Shown: positions 1-8,327 of the stretch, piece after piece
Position numbering within the stretch: position 1 is the first letter of the stretch
How the letters are laid out: every line of letters starts with the position of its first letter
Origin: a virus
Length of the DNA stretch: 64,000 bases
Virus record (IMG/VR): IMGVR_UViG_3300023184_005191
Location: 1 to 64,000 of that record
Strand: one strand, 5' to 3'
Translations under genes and position numbers: made by a program
Notes under the pieces: generated by a model
Told to the model about the DNA's origin: nothing
Seen by the model: the letters and a program-made list of their open reading frames with translations, nothing else
The model's database searches: none

Positions 1-369
1 AGTTGTCTTATCAGCTATATCCCCCCATGCATTCAAATGAGTATGTTTTATTATTTTAAATTGTTTTGTTTCTATTTTATGTAAAATATAGGAATCGGTT
101 ATTTTATATGAATCTGGTTGGTCTGTATCCAATCCTGTAGTTAATATGCTACAGTATGGGCTAATTTTCAATATTTTATATTCACTTGGTTGAGCTCGCT
201 CCACTATTGTTCTAGTAGTGGCTACATTGGATGGTAACACTGTACTAACTAACCAAACCAATAAAATTAAAAATAAACCTAAGGCAACATCTTCCTTATA
301 TGACGCAACAATTATAATCCCCATTAACACTAATGCTACAATAGTAGCTACTACAAAATATCCTAACAT
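1..369 (-). CDS. Membrane protein, 3' end cut by window edge
   Basis: The ORF starts with ATG at 369 and stays open for 123 codons to the edge of the window, so the C-terminus is missing. Two hydrophobic stretches (about residues 4-22 and 27-43) predict a membrane anchor with a small loop, followed by a soluble domain. An A-rich leader (AAAGAAAAATT) precedes the ATG. I do not recognise the family. Membrane insertion is inferred from hydrophobicity only. Confidence 0.7.
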   Translation of the reverse strand, partial: MLGYFVVATIVALVLMGIIIVASYKEDVALGLFLILLVWLVSTVLPSNVATTRTIVERAQPSEYKILKISPYCSILTTGLDTDQPDSYKITDSYILHKIETKQFKIIKHTHLNAWGDIADKTT

Positions 370-394
370 AATTTTTCTTTTTTAATTTATAAAT

Positions 395-808
395 TTAATT
401 TCTTTCCAATTCTATAATAATTCTCAATGCCTCTTGTGCGGCTGGTAGAGAGAGATCTGTTTTTATTCCTAGTTTCTTCATCAATCCATCAATCCCCATC
501 CACTCTGAGCGGGATGATTGAACCATATATGAATCATTTCCAAACATTTGTTGGTTTTTCTTTATTTCTAGAAATGAATTCGCTTCTATCTCTTGAATTT
601 TTTTAATTATTTCCTCTTTTGTCATTTCCTTTTCAAAATCTTCTTTAAAATATCCTCCATCTGCTTGCCCTCCAACCAATTCATCTTCAATCCATTCTAC
701 ATGAATATATTTATCATCCTCATGGTGAAAGATTGCTCTTGCTCCTTTTTGAGCGGCATATCCTGATACCCCATTAAACACTACTACATCGCCTTTTACT
801 AGTTCCAT
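395..808 (-). CDS. Hypothetical phage protein
   Basis: 137 residues. The N-terminus (VKGDVVVFNGVSGYAAQKGA) looks like a small beta-barrel that recurs at the start of phage proteins of unknown role. The middle (about residues 62-80) is a charged helix rich in Lys and Glu. It lies 6 bases downstream of the next small ORF and probably shares its promoter at 1071-1107. No catalytic motif is visible and the function is unknown. Confidence 0.75.
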   Translation of the reverse strand: MELVKGDVVVFNGVSGYAAQKGARAIFHHEDDKYIHVEWIEDELVGGQADGGYFKEDFEKEMTKEEIIKKIQEIEANSFLEIKKNQQMFGNDSYMVQSSRSEWMGIDGLMKKLGIKTDLSLPAAQEALRIIIELERN

Positions 809-814
809 TTTGTT

Positions 815-1048
815 TTATCTTAAAATTAATACTGTTTTAGAATCATCTTCATCTTCATATTGCTCATCATCAATATCAATTACTTTATCTGTTTGATGAT
901 ATGAAGAATACACTACATTCCCCTCTTGTACTTCAGTGATATCATCTGCTACAACTGTTCTCCAATAATCACCATAATTGTAAGCGAATTTTACTTCCAT
1001 GTTTGAGTCATAATTTGATAACTCCTCAATTAATTCTTGTACTGTCAT
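815..1048 (-). CDS. Small acidic hypothetical protein
   Basis: 77 residues. The N-terminus (MTVQELIEELSNY) is typical of a widespread family of small phage proteins of unknown function. The C-terminal half is very acidic (DIDDEQYEDEDD). The start is supported by the leader AATAAAGGTT directly before the ATG and by a type-1 promoter 23 bases upstream. It is the first gene of a small unit with 395-808. Confidence 0.75.
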   Translation of the reverse strand: MTVQELIEELSNYDSNMEVKFAYNYGDYWRTVVADDITEVQEGNVVYSSYHQTDKVIDIDDEQYEDEDDSKTVLILR

Positions 1049-1070
1049 AACCTTTATTTTTATTTGAACT

Positions 1071-1107
1071 GAATATACGAAAAATGTTTTACTTTTAATA
1101 TTCCTTT
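1071..1107 (-). promoter_or_regulatory. Type-1 promoter (AAAGGAAT-N22-TATATTC)
   Basis: On the minus strand AAAGGAAT is followed after exactly 22 bases by TATATTC, then the AATAAAGGTT leader and the ATG at 1048. The same two boxes at the same spacing recur in front of many genes in the first 11.4 kb. Confidence 0.6.
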
Positions 1108-1108
1108 A

Positions 1109-1459
1109 TTAAAATTCTCCAAAAATTCCCCCACAATATCTAGCGTAATCATACCCTTGAGTATCAACGAAATAATTTCTACCTTTATGCTTCAAAATCC
1201 AAAACTGTTCAGAACCGAAATAATCATGAAATAATGAAAATTCATTTGGATCAATTGGTGATTCATTGTCTTCTTCATCATACTCCATTATTAATGAAGT
1301 ATCTACTGTTGGTAGAGTTTTTAACATATCTTTAATATGTTGAGGAACATCTTTTAAATCTGTTGAGCAACAATCCTCAGGGCGGTCTTGTTTTCTATCA
1401 ACATTAATATATGCTCTGATTTCATCCAATTCCATCAATCTTTTACTTCCAATTTCCAT
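1109..1459 (-). CDS. Hypothetical protein
   Basis: 116 residues with several aromatic residues in the C-terminal third (HDYFGSEQFW, GYDYARYCGG). No recognised domain. The ATG is preceded by the recurring AATAAAGGTT leader, and a TTTGAA-N18-TATATTT promoter lies at 1483-1513. The type-1 promoter of the next gene begins directly after its stop codon. Confidence 0.75.
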   Translation of the reverse strand: MEIGSKRLMELDEIRAYINVDRKQDRPEDCCSTDLKDVPQHIKDMLKTLPTVDTSLIMEYDEEDNESPIDPNEFSLFHDYFGSEQFWILKHKGRNYFVDTQGYDYARYCGGIFGEF

Positions 1460-1482
1460 AACCTTTATTTTTTAATATATTT

Positions 1483-1513
1483 AAATATACAAAATTTATT
1501 TTATTATTCAAAA
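1483..1513 (-). promoter_or_regulatory. Type-2 promoter (TTTGAA-N18-TATATTT)
   Basis: Minus-strand TTTGAA, 18 bases, then TATATTT, upstream of the ATG at 1459. The spacing fits the Bacteroidota -33/-7 promoter pattern. The upstream box overlaps the 3' end of the ligase gene. Confidence 0.5.
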
Positions 1514-2565
1514 TCCCTTATAGCAATTACTTTAGGAAATCTAGGTACACCATCAGTAGTTAATTCAAAATATTTAACAGTTGCTTTTTTACCTATTAAA
1601 TCTCCTCGCTTAAATAACATTTCTAAATATTCATGATCCCCATTCACAGCTGAGTCAAATCTATCAAACACTAGTTTGCCTATTTTTCCTGTTAATTTTC
1701 CTTTACCTTCTACTACACCTTTAATTTCAAATTCATCATCCATAAACGATTTATGTTTAAGTAAATGTTTAGAACGTTTATTCTCATATTCACTATTTAA
1801 CACTCTAATCATTTGACCTTCATATCCATCAGCTATATAATCTGAATAATAAGCTAATATATCATTTTTATTATCGGTTTGTTCTGTTTTAACAATTATA
1901 CAACATTCAGGTAAATCTAATTCTAATAATGTTTCATATCGTTCTATAAATGTACCTACATGTGATGGCAAGTCATAGATCCAATATTGAATGTATTGTT
2001 TACTTTCAATTATATCATTTGGAGTTGGTTTTGTTTTTCTAACACATGAGATAATTTTATTGAAATCAACCCCATCATTTTTATGAGCATATAACTCACC
2101 ATCAAATACTAAATCAGGATATTTTTCAAATAGTGGTTTTAATGCCTCATGAATATGAGGGGCGGATATAAGTTCTTTTCCATTACGGCTTCTCATTCCA
2201 TCAATATCTATAATACATCTTACACCATCTAATTTAGGTTGAGTTACTACTGGGAATTTAATTTTATCTTTGTAGTCATTATAATCATGAGCTAACATTG
2301 GTTTAAAATAAACTGGCTTGTCTATGTCATTGATGTTTTCAAATGCTCCTAAATCTATTTTTTTCTTATGTAATGCTTTGGCTTGTTTTATGGCTTGTTC
2401 CTCAGCTGTACAATATGATTTAGTTTCACATACAGTCCATTCTGATGTTACTTTTAATCCATCTGTAAATCCTGATATTGTTCTAAATTTATTTTCTTCA
2501 GTTTCAATTGTCCATTCACTTATTTTTCCTGTAGTAGAACGTTTATACAATGTTTTAAATATCAT
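1504..2565 (-). CDS. ATP-dependent DNA ligase
   Basis: 353 residues, about the length of T7-type ATP-dependent DNA ligases. The adenylation motif I Lys is in QPKLDGVRC (about residue 112). Further nucleotidyltransferase motifs are DGELYAH (motif III), DGYEGQMIR (motif IV) and a Lys-rich motif V region (LLKHK), followed by a C-terminal OB-fold segment (KGKLTGKIGKLVFD). It seals nicks with ATP during replication and repair. Its ATG has the AATAAAGGTT leader and a promoter at 2588-2624. Assignment to the family is firm; preference for DNA over RNA is inferred from overall similarity. Confidence 0.93.
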   Translation of the reverse strand: MIFKTLYKRSTTGKISEWTIETEENKFRTISGFTDGLKVTSEWTVCETKSYCTAEEQAIKQAKALHKKKIDLGAFENINDIDKPVYFKPMLAHDYNDYKDKIKFPVVTQPKLDGVRCIIDIDGMRSRNGKELISAPHIHEALKPLFEKYPDLVFDGELYAHKNDGVDFNKIISCVRKTKPTPNDIIESKQYIQYWIYDLPSHVGTFIERYETLLELDLPECCIIVKTEQTDNKNDILAYYSDYIADGYEGQMIRVLNSEYENKRSKHLLKHKSFMDDEFEIKGVVEGKGKLTGKIGKLVFDRFDSAVNGDHEYLEMLFKRGDLIGKKATVKYFELTTDGVPRFPKVIAIRDFE

Positions 2566-2587
2566 AACCTTTATTTTTAATATATTT

Positions 2588-2624
2588 AAATATACGAATT
2601 TATCTTTTAATTCCTAATTCCTCT
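2588..2624 (-). promoter_or_regulatory. Type-1 promoter of the ligase gene
   Basis: Minus-strand GGAAT, 22 bases, then TATATTT, 23 bases upstream of the ligase ATG. The upstream box lies inside the 3' end of the phosphoesterase gene. Confidence 0.55.
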
Positions 2625-3106
2625 AATGTTTTTGGAGTATAATCTACCATCTCACATGAAACACAAATGTAACGCTCATCTATCACATCCATTGGTAAAT
2701 CTGTTCTCATCACACGTTTACCATGAATATGTCCGTGAATGTTTATAGGAAAACGATATTCTAGCTCCATTGGATGAATCGGACAATGTGTTAAAATAAC
2801 ACCTTTGTAGTTGATCATTCCAGCTACACTCTCAACACAATCAAGTAATTTTTTAGTGTCTTGTCTACGATCGTGGTTTCCTAACACAATATGTTTTATA
2901 CCATTTAAACGAGAAAGCAAATGGTATGGAGAGGATTTCTCCATTGTTATATCACCTAAAATATAGGTAACATCACGTTTGTTTACAACACTGTTCCATT
3001 GACTAATAATGTATTCATCGTGTTCCTCTACAGTTGAGAAACCACGTCTTACAGACATGTTGGTATGTGATAAATGTAAATCTGCTATAAAACGAACTGT
3101 TGACAT
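2600..3106 (-). CDS. Metallophosphoesterase (calcineurin-like)
   Basis: 168 residues from ATG at 3106. Metal-binding motifs of the calcineurin-like superfamily are in order: FIADLHLSH, ILGDIT, GNHDRR, ILTHCPIH and NIHGHIHG. Such phage enzymes hydrolyse phosphomono- or diesters; the substrate is unknown. The frame is open upstream to 3157, but that extension translates the promoter (FVYS is TTC GTA TAT TCC), so the ATG at 3106 with its AAAGAAATAAC leader is the likely start. A second member of the superfamily lies at 10103-10852. Confidence 0.88.
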   Translation of the reverse strand: MSTVRFIADLHLSHTNMSVRRGFSTVEEHDEYIISQWNSVVNKRDVTYILGDITMEKSSPYHLLSRLNGIKHIVLGNHDRRQDTKKLLDCVESVAGMINYKGVILTHCPIHPMELEYRFPINIHGHIHGKRVMRTDLPMDVIDERYICVSCEMVDYTPKTLEELGIKR

Positions 3107-3128
3107 GTTATTTCTTTTTATTTGAATG

Positions 3129-3165
3129 GAATATACGAAAAATATTTTGCTTATCAAATTCCTTT
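3129..3165 (-). promoter_or_regulatory. Type-1 promoter
   Basis: AAAGGAAT, 22 bases, TATATTC on the minus strand. It begins directly after the stop codon of the gene at 3167-3370 and drives the phosphoesterase. Confidence 0.6.
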
Positions 3166-3166
3166 G

Positions 3167-3370
3167 TTAAGGGAGATGTTTAATGATTAAGTATGCAAAT
3201 GTTAATAGTGCAAATGCAGCTGGGCATATTATTCCAAATAAAAAACCAAAGTATTCCATAATACCTACATCAAGTGGATTGAATGGTATGTCTTGTTCTT
3301 TACATGATTTATATATTCTATATGTTGAGATAATGCCTATTACAACAAGTATTCCTAAAAGTGTTAACAT
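3167..3370 (-). CDS. Small two-helix membrane protein
   Basis: 67 residues with two strongly hydrophobic segments (about 1-17 and 40-64) joined by a polar loop with a Lys/Cys-rich start (YKSCKEQD). No family recognised. An A-rich leader precedes the ATG; it is probably co-transcribed with the two genes to its right. Confidence 0.65.
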   Translation of the reverse strand: MLTLLGILVVIGIISTYRIYKSCKEQDIPFNPLDVGIMEYFGFLFGIICPAAFALLTFAYLIIKHLP

Positions 3371-3389
3371 ATTATTTCTTTTTTAATTA

Positions 3390-3626
3390 TTATTCCTCTT
3401 TAAACTCTAAACATATAACTATATTCTCAGGTAAATACTCGATTTGCCCAGCACATTTATTGTACTTTGTAAATTCTGTATTAGCCATTATCTCAAAATA
3501 ACAACGTCCATTATAAACATATAAAAGTTTTCCTAACAAAGTAGGAAAACAATTATTATTTAAAACACGTCCAATCATTTGATTGATATTCTGTATTTGA
3601 GATGTACGAGGTGTGGATTGCCTCAT
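3390..3626 (-). CDS. Hypothetical protein
   Basis: 78 residues, Asn- and Cys-containing, with no recognisable motif. The start codon lies one base after the stop of the next gene upstream, which indicates translational coupling in one transcript from the promoter at 4526-4562. Confidence 0.6.
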   Translation of the reverse strand: MRQSTPRTSQIQNINQMIGRVLNNNCFPTLLGKLLYVYNGRCYFEIMANTEFTKYNKCAGQIEYLPENIVICLEFKEE

Positions 3627-3627
3627 A

Positions 3628-4500
3628 TTATTTTTTAATTGTAGGAACTAAACAATCTACTCCATCCCAATCCTTTATAATTTCGTAAGTGTAATGATCT
3701 GGTAGGAATAATGATTTATACTTTAAGTTACCTCCATTTCTAATTTCAATACATTCCAAAATCTCTCCTAAATTAATTTCTTCCTCTTGTTTACCAAATA
3801 TTTTCTCCAATACTGGTAATTGAGTAGATGTGGCTGCTCCAAACATTTTATTAATTGTTCCATCTGCTAATGCAATATCACCAAACGGTTGATCTTTTGC
3901 AATGTCTGTAATTCTTGTTTTCCATGCTGAGCATGCAATGTCATGGATTTCTTGTAGTTGTTCTCTTTTAATTGTAACCATTGTTTCTGATTTTTGTTCT
4001 GTTAAATTTTGTTTTTTTGATAATTCTTGAAGTATTGATTCTTTAAACATGAAATAATTTTCTCCCCTATAATCTTCACAATCAGCTAAAATATATGTTT
4101 CTCCTTTAAAATCTTTACAACCAAAGCTAACTAAATCATAATTTTCACCACCATATTGACTATCAGAATCATCATATCCTGTGTTAACACATCTAAAACA
4201 TGTTCCTGATTTAATAATAGGTAACTTAGTACCTTTAACTTTAAAATCTACTACTGTGTTTTGATTTGTTAATCCCATAAATTGCTCTATTGTTAATACG
4301 GTTGGTTTACCTTTAAAGTAACTTATTTCGTCATAACAATTTACCCCTGAACTTGTACTAGGTTCTGTACCGTAGTAATTGTAAGCGTTACCTTTCCATG
4401 TAAATCCACTTTGTTCATTCAAATATTTAATAACTTTTTTCCAATCTGGGTTTCTTAAGTCTCGTTCAACAACCCAATACTCTGGTAATCTGTTTTTCAT
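3628..4500 (-). CDS. Hypothetical phage protein
   Basis: 290 residues from ATG at 4500. The N-terminus (LPEYWVVERDLRNPDWKKVI) resembles a domain that recurs in marine and T4-like phage proteins of unknown function. A Lys/Glu-rich helical segment lies at about residues 170-210. The open frame extends to 4551, but the extra 17 residues translate the promoter (EFVYLS), so 4500 is the better start. Function unknown. Confidence 0.8.
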   Translation of the reverse strand: MKNRLPEYWVVERDLRNPDWKKVIKYLNEQSGFTWKGNAYNYYGTEPSTSSGVNCYDEISYFKGKPTVLTIEQFMGLTNQNTVVDFKVKGTKLPIIKSGTCFRCVNTGYDDSDSQYGGENYDLVSFGCKDFKGETYILADCEDYRGENYFMFKESILQELSKKQNLTEQKSETMVTIKREQLQEIHDIACSAWKTRITDIAKDQPFGDIALADGTINKMFGAATSTQLPVLEKIFGKQEEEINLGEILECIEIRNGGNLKYKSLFLPDHYTYEIIKDWDGVDCLVPTIKK

Positions 4501-4525
4501 AATCTTTCTTTTTTTATTTATACTT

Positions 4526-4562
4526 AAATATACGAATTCTCTTTTACTCAAACCATTCCTTT
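4526..4562 (-). promoter_or_regulatory. Type-1 promoter
   Basis: AAAGGAAT, 22 bases, TATATTT on the minus strand. Here no stop codon is near the upstream box, which shows that the box is not simply part of gene ends; it lies just after a terminator. Confidence 0.6.
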
Positions 4563-4571
4563 GTTTAATTT

Positions 4572-4610
4572 AAAAAAAACCTACCATATGTTCGTATTCA
4601 CATGGTAGGT
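4572..4610 (-). terminator. Rho-independent terminator
   Basis: On the minus strand CCTACCAT pairs with ATGGTAGG around a 14-base loop and is followed by eight T residues. It ends the transcript carrying the tRNA-like element at 4640-4718. Confidence 0.8.
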
Positions 4611-4639
4611 CTAAAAGAAACGGTTATGAAGCGTTTTGT

Positions 4640-4718
4640 AGTCAGGGCCGGACTCGAACCGGATAAACAACCACTTAACTGGACTCGGGAACCAATCCCT
4701 CATTACGTCCACCTGACT
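4640..4718 (-). tRNA. tRNA-like element 1, isotype unclear
   Basis: A perfect 7-bp acceptor stem (AGTCAGG/CCTGACT) and a T-arm with loop TTCGAGT are clear. The 79-base length is near normal, but I cannot place an ordinary D-arm and anticodon arm; GGAC/GTCC and GGG/CCC pairings dominate the middle. A loop reading GTTAAGT would give a UAA (Leu) anticodon but its stem is poor. The acceptor stem is identical to the elements at 13393-13495 and 13633-13755. It could be a true tRNA with unusual folding or a decayed copy. Confidence 0.5.
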
Positions 4719-4726
4719 ATCCTTAT

Positions 4727-5479
4727 TTAAACAGCTAATGCATATTGATCAGCTAATGAAAATAATTTTTGATTTAATATAATATCTGTATTGAAGTTTG
4801 TAACATCAGCTGTTAGATTTTCTTGTATTCTGTTGAATACTGTCCATAAATCATTACCTTCGTCCTCTATTCGATTAACTTTAAATAAATCATCTATGTT
4901 AACATCTGTTAAATCATCAAAACGTAAACGAGCTGCATCAATTGCAAACTTTTTAATATAATCAGGATTCATTGAGATTTGTTGCATATTTTTAATTACA
5001 TCTGATAAAACCATTGCTTTATCATTCATTTTTGCAATTAAATTCGGTAAATCTCTATAATTGATTTCGGTATGTTTAATTGAAGATTCAGCTGCATTAT
5101 CAAAACGTACTGCTCCGTTAGAGCATACTAAACGAAATGCTCCTAAATTCATATTAAGCGGTTGATTACCGTTTGTACTATTTGATAATGTAATTGAAGC
5201 GAATGCTTCCGTTTTACCGTTTTTATCTAAAATATTAAAATCAGGATGATGCATTTGAGCATAATTAGATTCAATCTTTCTACTCTTACCTCGTTGTTCA
5301 GCAACTCCTTTCAATAACCATCCTTCATCTTGTAACATCTTAACAGCATCCATTGTTTCAATATAGAATGGTTTTTGTTTAATTTTTTGAACATTTACAA
5401 TGTTATTTACATCTAATGTGTTAGCGAATGCTATCGCTTTGTTGATATTATTATCAACTGGAATAAATTTGTATTTCAT
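4727..5479 (-). CDS. DUF932-like protein, copy A
   Basis: 250 residues. The motif LGAFRLVCSNGAV and the C-terminal NDLWTVFNRIQENL match the DUF932-type family found on phages and plasmids, whose biochemical role is not established. A paralogue with the same order of motifs lies at 7106-7906. It lies just downstream of the small gene at 5486-5608 and is probably in the same transcript. Confidence 0.8.
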   Translation of the reverse strand: MKYKFIPVDNNINKAIAFANTLDVNNIVNVQKIKQKPFYIETMDAVKMLQDEGWLLKGVAEQRGKSRKIESNYAQMHHPDFNILDKNGKTEAFASITLSNSTNGNQPLNMNLGAFRLVCSNGAVRFDNAAESSIKHTEINYRDLPNLIAKMNDKAMVLSDVIKNMQQISMNPDYIKKFAIDAARLRFDDLTDVNIDDLFKVNRIEDEGNDLWTVFNRIQENLTADVTNFNTDIILNQKLFSLADQYALAV

Positions 5480-5485
5480 AATGTT

Positions 5486-5608
5486 TTATTTTGAATAAAC
5501 TGGTTTAACATGTCCGTTTTTATCAACGGTATATTCTATTGGTTGTTTTAAATTGTTCGCTTTATTATAGCGTCCTTTTTTTGTTTTACTTCCTCCTGTA
5601 CAACTCAT
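5486..5608 (-). CDS. Small basic protein
   Basis: 40 residues starting MSCTGGSKTKKGRYNK. It is short, but has its own type-1 promoter at 5631-5667 and an A-rich leader directly before the ATG. Basic N-terminal half, no known family. Confidence 0.55.
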   Translation of the reverse strand: MSCTGGSKTKKGRYNKANNLKQPIEYTVDKNGHVKPVYSK

Positions 5609-5630
5609 ATTTTTATTTTTAATTATGATT

Positions 5631-5667
5631 GAATATACGAAATTGGAGATTAATCTCCAATTCCTTT
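5631..5667 (-). promoter_or_regulatory. Type-1 promoter with palindromic spacer
   Basis: AAAGGAAT, 22 bases, TATATTC. The spacer contains the perfect palindrome TTGGAGATTAATCTCCAA (18 bases), which may be an operator or a terminator for the RadA-like gene. Confidence 0.6.
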
Positions 5668-5668
5668 T

Positions 5669-6478
5669 TTATTCTTCTGCTTGATTTAAAGCGTAATGTA
5701 CTCCGTCCTTGTATATTGAGAAATAGATTTTATAATCTTTATCGCAATCTCTATTTTTATCAAAATGTAATGAACGTTCTAACCCATCTTTACTTCGCTC
5801 AACACAACAATATGCTTCCATCATGTGTTTCAAACGGTTTGATCCAGCAAATTCATCTCCTTTAGTGAATTGTTGAATATTGATGAATGAGGTATAGTAA
5901 CCGTTTTGATTATTTCCTTTTTTAACATCATCTTGTAACTTCAAAAACCATGATTCAGCTTGTTTAACTGTTCCTCCATTTTGATCTCTGTACATATCTA
6001 GTACCTCCGCAATTGAATCCAATCCAATAACATCATATCCTAAACTAAATACATGTTCAATTGTTTCTTTGATGTTATCCATATGATCTTTTAAAAACAA
6101 CGTTTGAATGCAACCAAACTCTGGTATTCTTCGACAATATTTGTAATGTCCAATCTGATCCATCTCACCTTGTACTAGCAAACATTTCAATCCTTGCATT
6201 GTAAATTTAGATAACATATCTAAAACTAGTGTTGATTTACCTGAACCAGGTCCACCTGCGATCATCATTGAAATACCTGGCATTAATCCTCCATCAGTAG
6301 ATAAGATTAAATCAATTTCTGTACCTGTTTTCATAGGTTTGAATAATGATTCATTGAATGATAAATCATTACCTCTAAATAGTTGAACTGAATTAGGGTC
6401 GAATTCAACAATCGCTTGTTCTTTTTTAGGTCTGCCGCGTCTCTCCACTTTTACTCCTTTCATAATTAAACTTTCCAT
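5669..6478 (-). CDS. RecA/RadA-superfamily ATPase
   Basis: 269 residues. Walker A is GGPGSGKST (about residue 75); a Walker B-like strand is DVIGLDSIAEV, and a QFTKGDEFAGSNRLKHM segment resembles the L2/motif region of RadA and DnaB-type RecA-fold ATPases. The N-terminus (VERRGRPKK) is basic. It most likely acts in recombination or replication as the phage RecA/UvsX-type or RadA-type ATPase; which one cannot be told by eye. It lies between two DUF932-like paralogues. Confidence 0.8.
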   Translation of the reverse strand: MESLIMKGVKVERRGRPKKEQAIVEFDPNSVQLFRGNDLSFNESLFKPMKTGTEIDLILSTDGGLMPGISMMIAGGPGSGKSTLVLDMLSKFTMQGLKCLLVQGEMDQIGHYKYCRRIPEFGCIQTLFLKDHMDNIKETIEHVFSLGYDVIGLDSIAEVLDMYRDQNGGTVKQAESWFLKLQDDVKKGNNQNGYYTSFINIQQFTKGDEFAGSNRLKHMMEAYCCVERSKDGLERSLHFDKNRDCDKDYKIYFSIYKDGVHYALNQAEE

Positions 6479-6502
6479 AACTTTTCTTTTTTTATTATAC
6501 TT

Positions 6503-6539
6503 GAATATACGAACTTTCTTTTAAATAAACTATTCCTTT
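6503..6539 (-). promoter_or_regulatory. Type-1 promoter
   Basis: AAAGGAAT, 22 bases, TATATTC upstream of the RadA-like ATPase. The upstream box overlaps the last codons of the next gene. Confidence 0.6.
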
Positions 6540-6757
6540 AGATAATCTCTAATTTCAGCTGCTGATTCATATTCCTCTACATTTACAGCATATGTTAACA
6601 TATTTTCCATCATTTCAATGAAGTTTCCATCAAAATCTACATCTAATATAAATTGTAAATTTTTCTTTTGTTCAAGTGAAATATTTGTAGCTGATTCTAT
6701 TTCGGGATGAAATATTCCATTCCATACTGTTGCTTCCCATGTTTTTATCATTCTCAT
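6530..6757 (-). CDS. Small protein with UVR-like motif
   Basis: 75 residues. The C-terminus (EEYESAAEIRDYLKE) fits the UVR motif of UvrB/UvrC, a short helical hairpin that mediates protein contacts in repair proteins. The ATG has an AAAGGTT leader. Its position beside the RadA-like ATPase fits a repair or recombination role, but this is inference. Confidence 0.65.
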   Translation of the reverse strand: MRMIKTWEATVWNGIFHPEIESATNISLEQKKNLQFILDVDFDGNFIEMMENMLTYAVNVEEYESAAEIRDYLKE

Positions 6758-6763
6758 AACCTT

Positions 6764-6991
6764 TTATTTACCATATTGTTGTTCCCATAATTCTGCTCCT
6801 GTTCTATTATCACGTTGTGGCCAGTTTGGATTGTGATCTGGTCGATTGATAAACATTATAATAGAGAATATAGTGTATATCCAAAAAAATATTGCATATT
6901 TACCGAAATGTCCTTTGATGTACCATCTCAAAAACACATATGTTAACCATATTACAATAAAACCACTAATAACATTCCAAATTGTTTTCAT
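6764..6991 (-). CDS. Small membrane protein
   Basis: 75 residues from ATG at 6991, with two hydrophobic helices (IWNVISGFIVIWLTYVFL and a second around residues 26-45) and a polar tail. The open frame upstream to 7039 translates the promoter (FFVYSS) and is not used as the start. No family recognised. Confidence 0.65.
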   Translation of the reverse strand: MKTIWNVISGFIVIWLTYVFLRWYIKGHFGKYAIFFWIYTIFSIIMFINRPDHNPNWPQRDNRTGAELWEQQYGK

Positions 6992-7011
6992 TTTTTCCTC
7001 TTTTATACTTG

Positions 7012-7049
7012 AATATACGAAAAATATTTTGATAAACATATTCCTTTTA
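7012..7049 (-). promoter_or_regulatory. Type-1 promoter
   Basis: AAAGGAAT, 22 bases, TATATTC, located between the DUF932-like copy B and the small membrane protein. Confidence 0.6.
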
Positions 7050-7105
7050 TAAGGACAGTAAAGGGATGGCTAACACCATCCCATTTTGTTTACTGTTTGC
7101 TTTTC

Positions 7106-7906
7106 TTACTGAGCAAATTCAAGGGCCAATTCAAATAGTTGTTTATTCACTTTTAAATCTTGACTGAAATTTTTGATTCGACGAGCTTTTCTCGTTTTTG
7201 ACCCTGTTTGATATGTAAAATCACCATCAATAATTTTCTCTTGTACTACATTAAATACAGACCATAGATCTGTTCCTCTATCTTCTCTTCGAGTTGGTTT
7301 CAACAACTCCATTACATCAACTGTAATTCGAGTCATTTCATCCTCACTGAATCGAGTTAGCAATGCTCTAGTTGCTAAATCAACTGCTTGCTCTTCTTCA
7401 AGAACAACTGTTTTCATTTTATTCATTGACTCTACTGTTAGAGGCAAACGCTCAACCATTCCATGGATTCTAGTTTGTAGTTCCTCAAATGTATAACCCA
7501 TGTGACGCATCTTAACATCCTCAAATTGTTCAGTTGAGATAACTAAACCATTCTCACATACCATTCTGAATAAACCAGCGGTGAAAGTAAACGCGTTTTT
7601 CCCGTCATGCGAGTTTGTCAATAAAATCTGAGGAAACACAGTATCACCGTCGTTTCCATTGATTACTACATCGTTATTTCTAAATACGATGAGGTGTTTT
7701 TGGAAGCCAATGCCTTTTCTAGCTTTTACTTCCTTTACATCTACTACTTTCCAACCTAACTGGTCCATATCCTCCATCACTTGAGATGTTGGAATGTGAG
7801 TGTAGTGAGATGAAACTGAATCCGCAGCTGTTGCTGTGAAAATACTTGGAGCAATTCTCTTGATTTGCTCGTTGTTTAAATAATTTGTTGAATTAATGTC
7901 TAACAT
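7106..7906 (-). CDS. DUF932-like protein, copy B
   Basis: 266 residues, paralogue of 4727-5479. Shared elements in order: an N-terminal region, AGLFRMVCENGLV, a helical region, and the signature EDRGTDLWSVFNVVQEKI. The C-terminus is Lys/Arg-rich (TRKARRIKNF). The ATG carries the AAAGGTT leader; the promoter is at 7947-7983. The biochemical function of the family is unknown. Confidence 0.82.
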   Translation of the reverse strand: MLDINSTNYLNNEQIKRIAPSIFTATAADSVSSHYTHIPTSQVMEDMDQLGWKVVDVKEVKARKGIGFQKHLIVFRNNDVVINGNDGDTVFPQILLTNSHDGKNAFTFTAGLFRMVCENGLVISTEQFEDVKMRHMGYTFEELQTRIHGMVERLPLTVESMNKMKTVVLEEEQAVDLATRALLTRFSEDEMTRITVDVMELLKPTRREDRGTDLWSVFNVVQEKIIDGDFTYQTGSKTRKARRIKNFSQDLKVNKQLFELALEFAQ

Positions 7907-7946
7907 AACCTTTACTTTTTAATTTATTTTTCCTTTTTATTTGATT

Positions 7947-7983
7947 GAATATACGAATAAATTTTTAATTTATCAATTCCTTT
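7947..7983 (-). promoter_or_regulatory. Type-1 promoter
   Basis: AAAGGAAT, 22 bases, TATATTC upstream of DUF932-like copy B. Confidence 0.6.
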
Positions 7984-8327
7984 TCTACAAATTCAATTAA
8001 TTTGAACAAACAATCCATTTCTGCTTCTTCGTAATTTTTATAATAACCACCACGCAGAGGAGCATCTATAGTTAACATAAACTCTTCTTTAGTACCTATT
8101 TTATGTTCTAATCTATGAATATTAAAATACAATCCATACTTTTCTCTAAACCATCTGAATGCTGATTGCCAAGTTGGTGCTGATGTGACTTCATTGTTTC
8201 CTTGCTGACTCGCTATTTCATCTATAACCAAATATGATTGATTAGTATAATATCCAAAACAAGGCTCATCAAACCCAAGTGTTTTCATTCTTAAAGCCAA
8301 CTCGTATGTAACAAATTCTTTTTCCAT
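7965..8327 (-). CDS. Conserved phage protein
   Basis: 120 residues. The pattern TYELALRMKTLGFDEP followed by SAFRWFREKYGLYFNI is a common phage and prophage hypothetical family. The frame also has an ATG two codons upstream (8333); the ATG at 8327 better matches the GGTTATGG context of its neighbours. Function unknown. Confidence 0.8.
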   Translation of the reverse strand: MEKEFVTYELALRMKTLGFDEPCFGYYTNQSYLVIDEIASQQGNNEVTSAPTWQSAFRWFREKYGLYFNIHRLEHKIGTKEEFMLTIDAPLRGGYYKNYEEAEMDCLFKLIEFVEKELIN

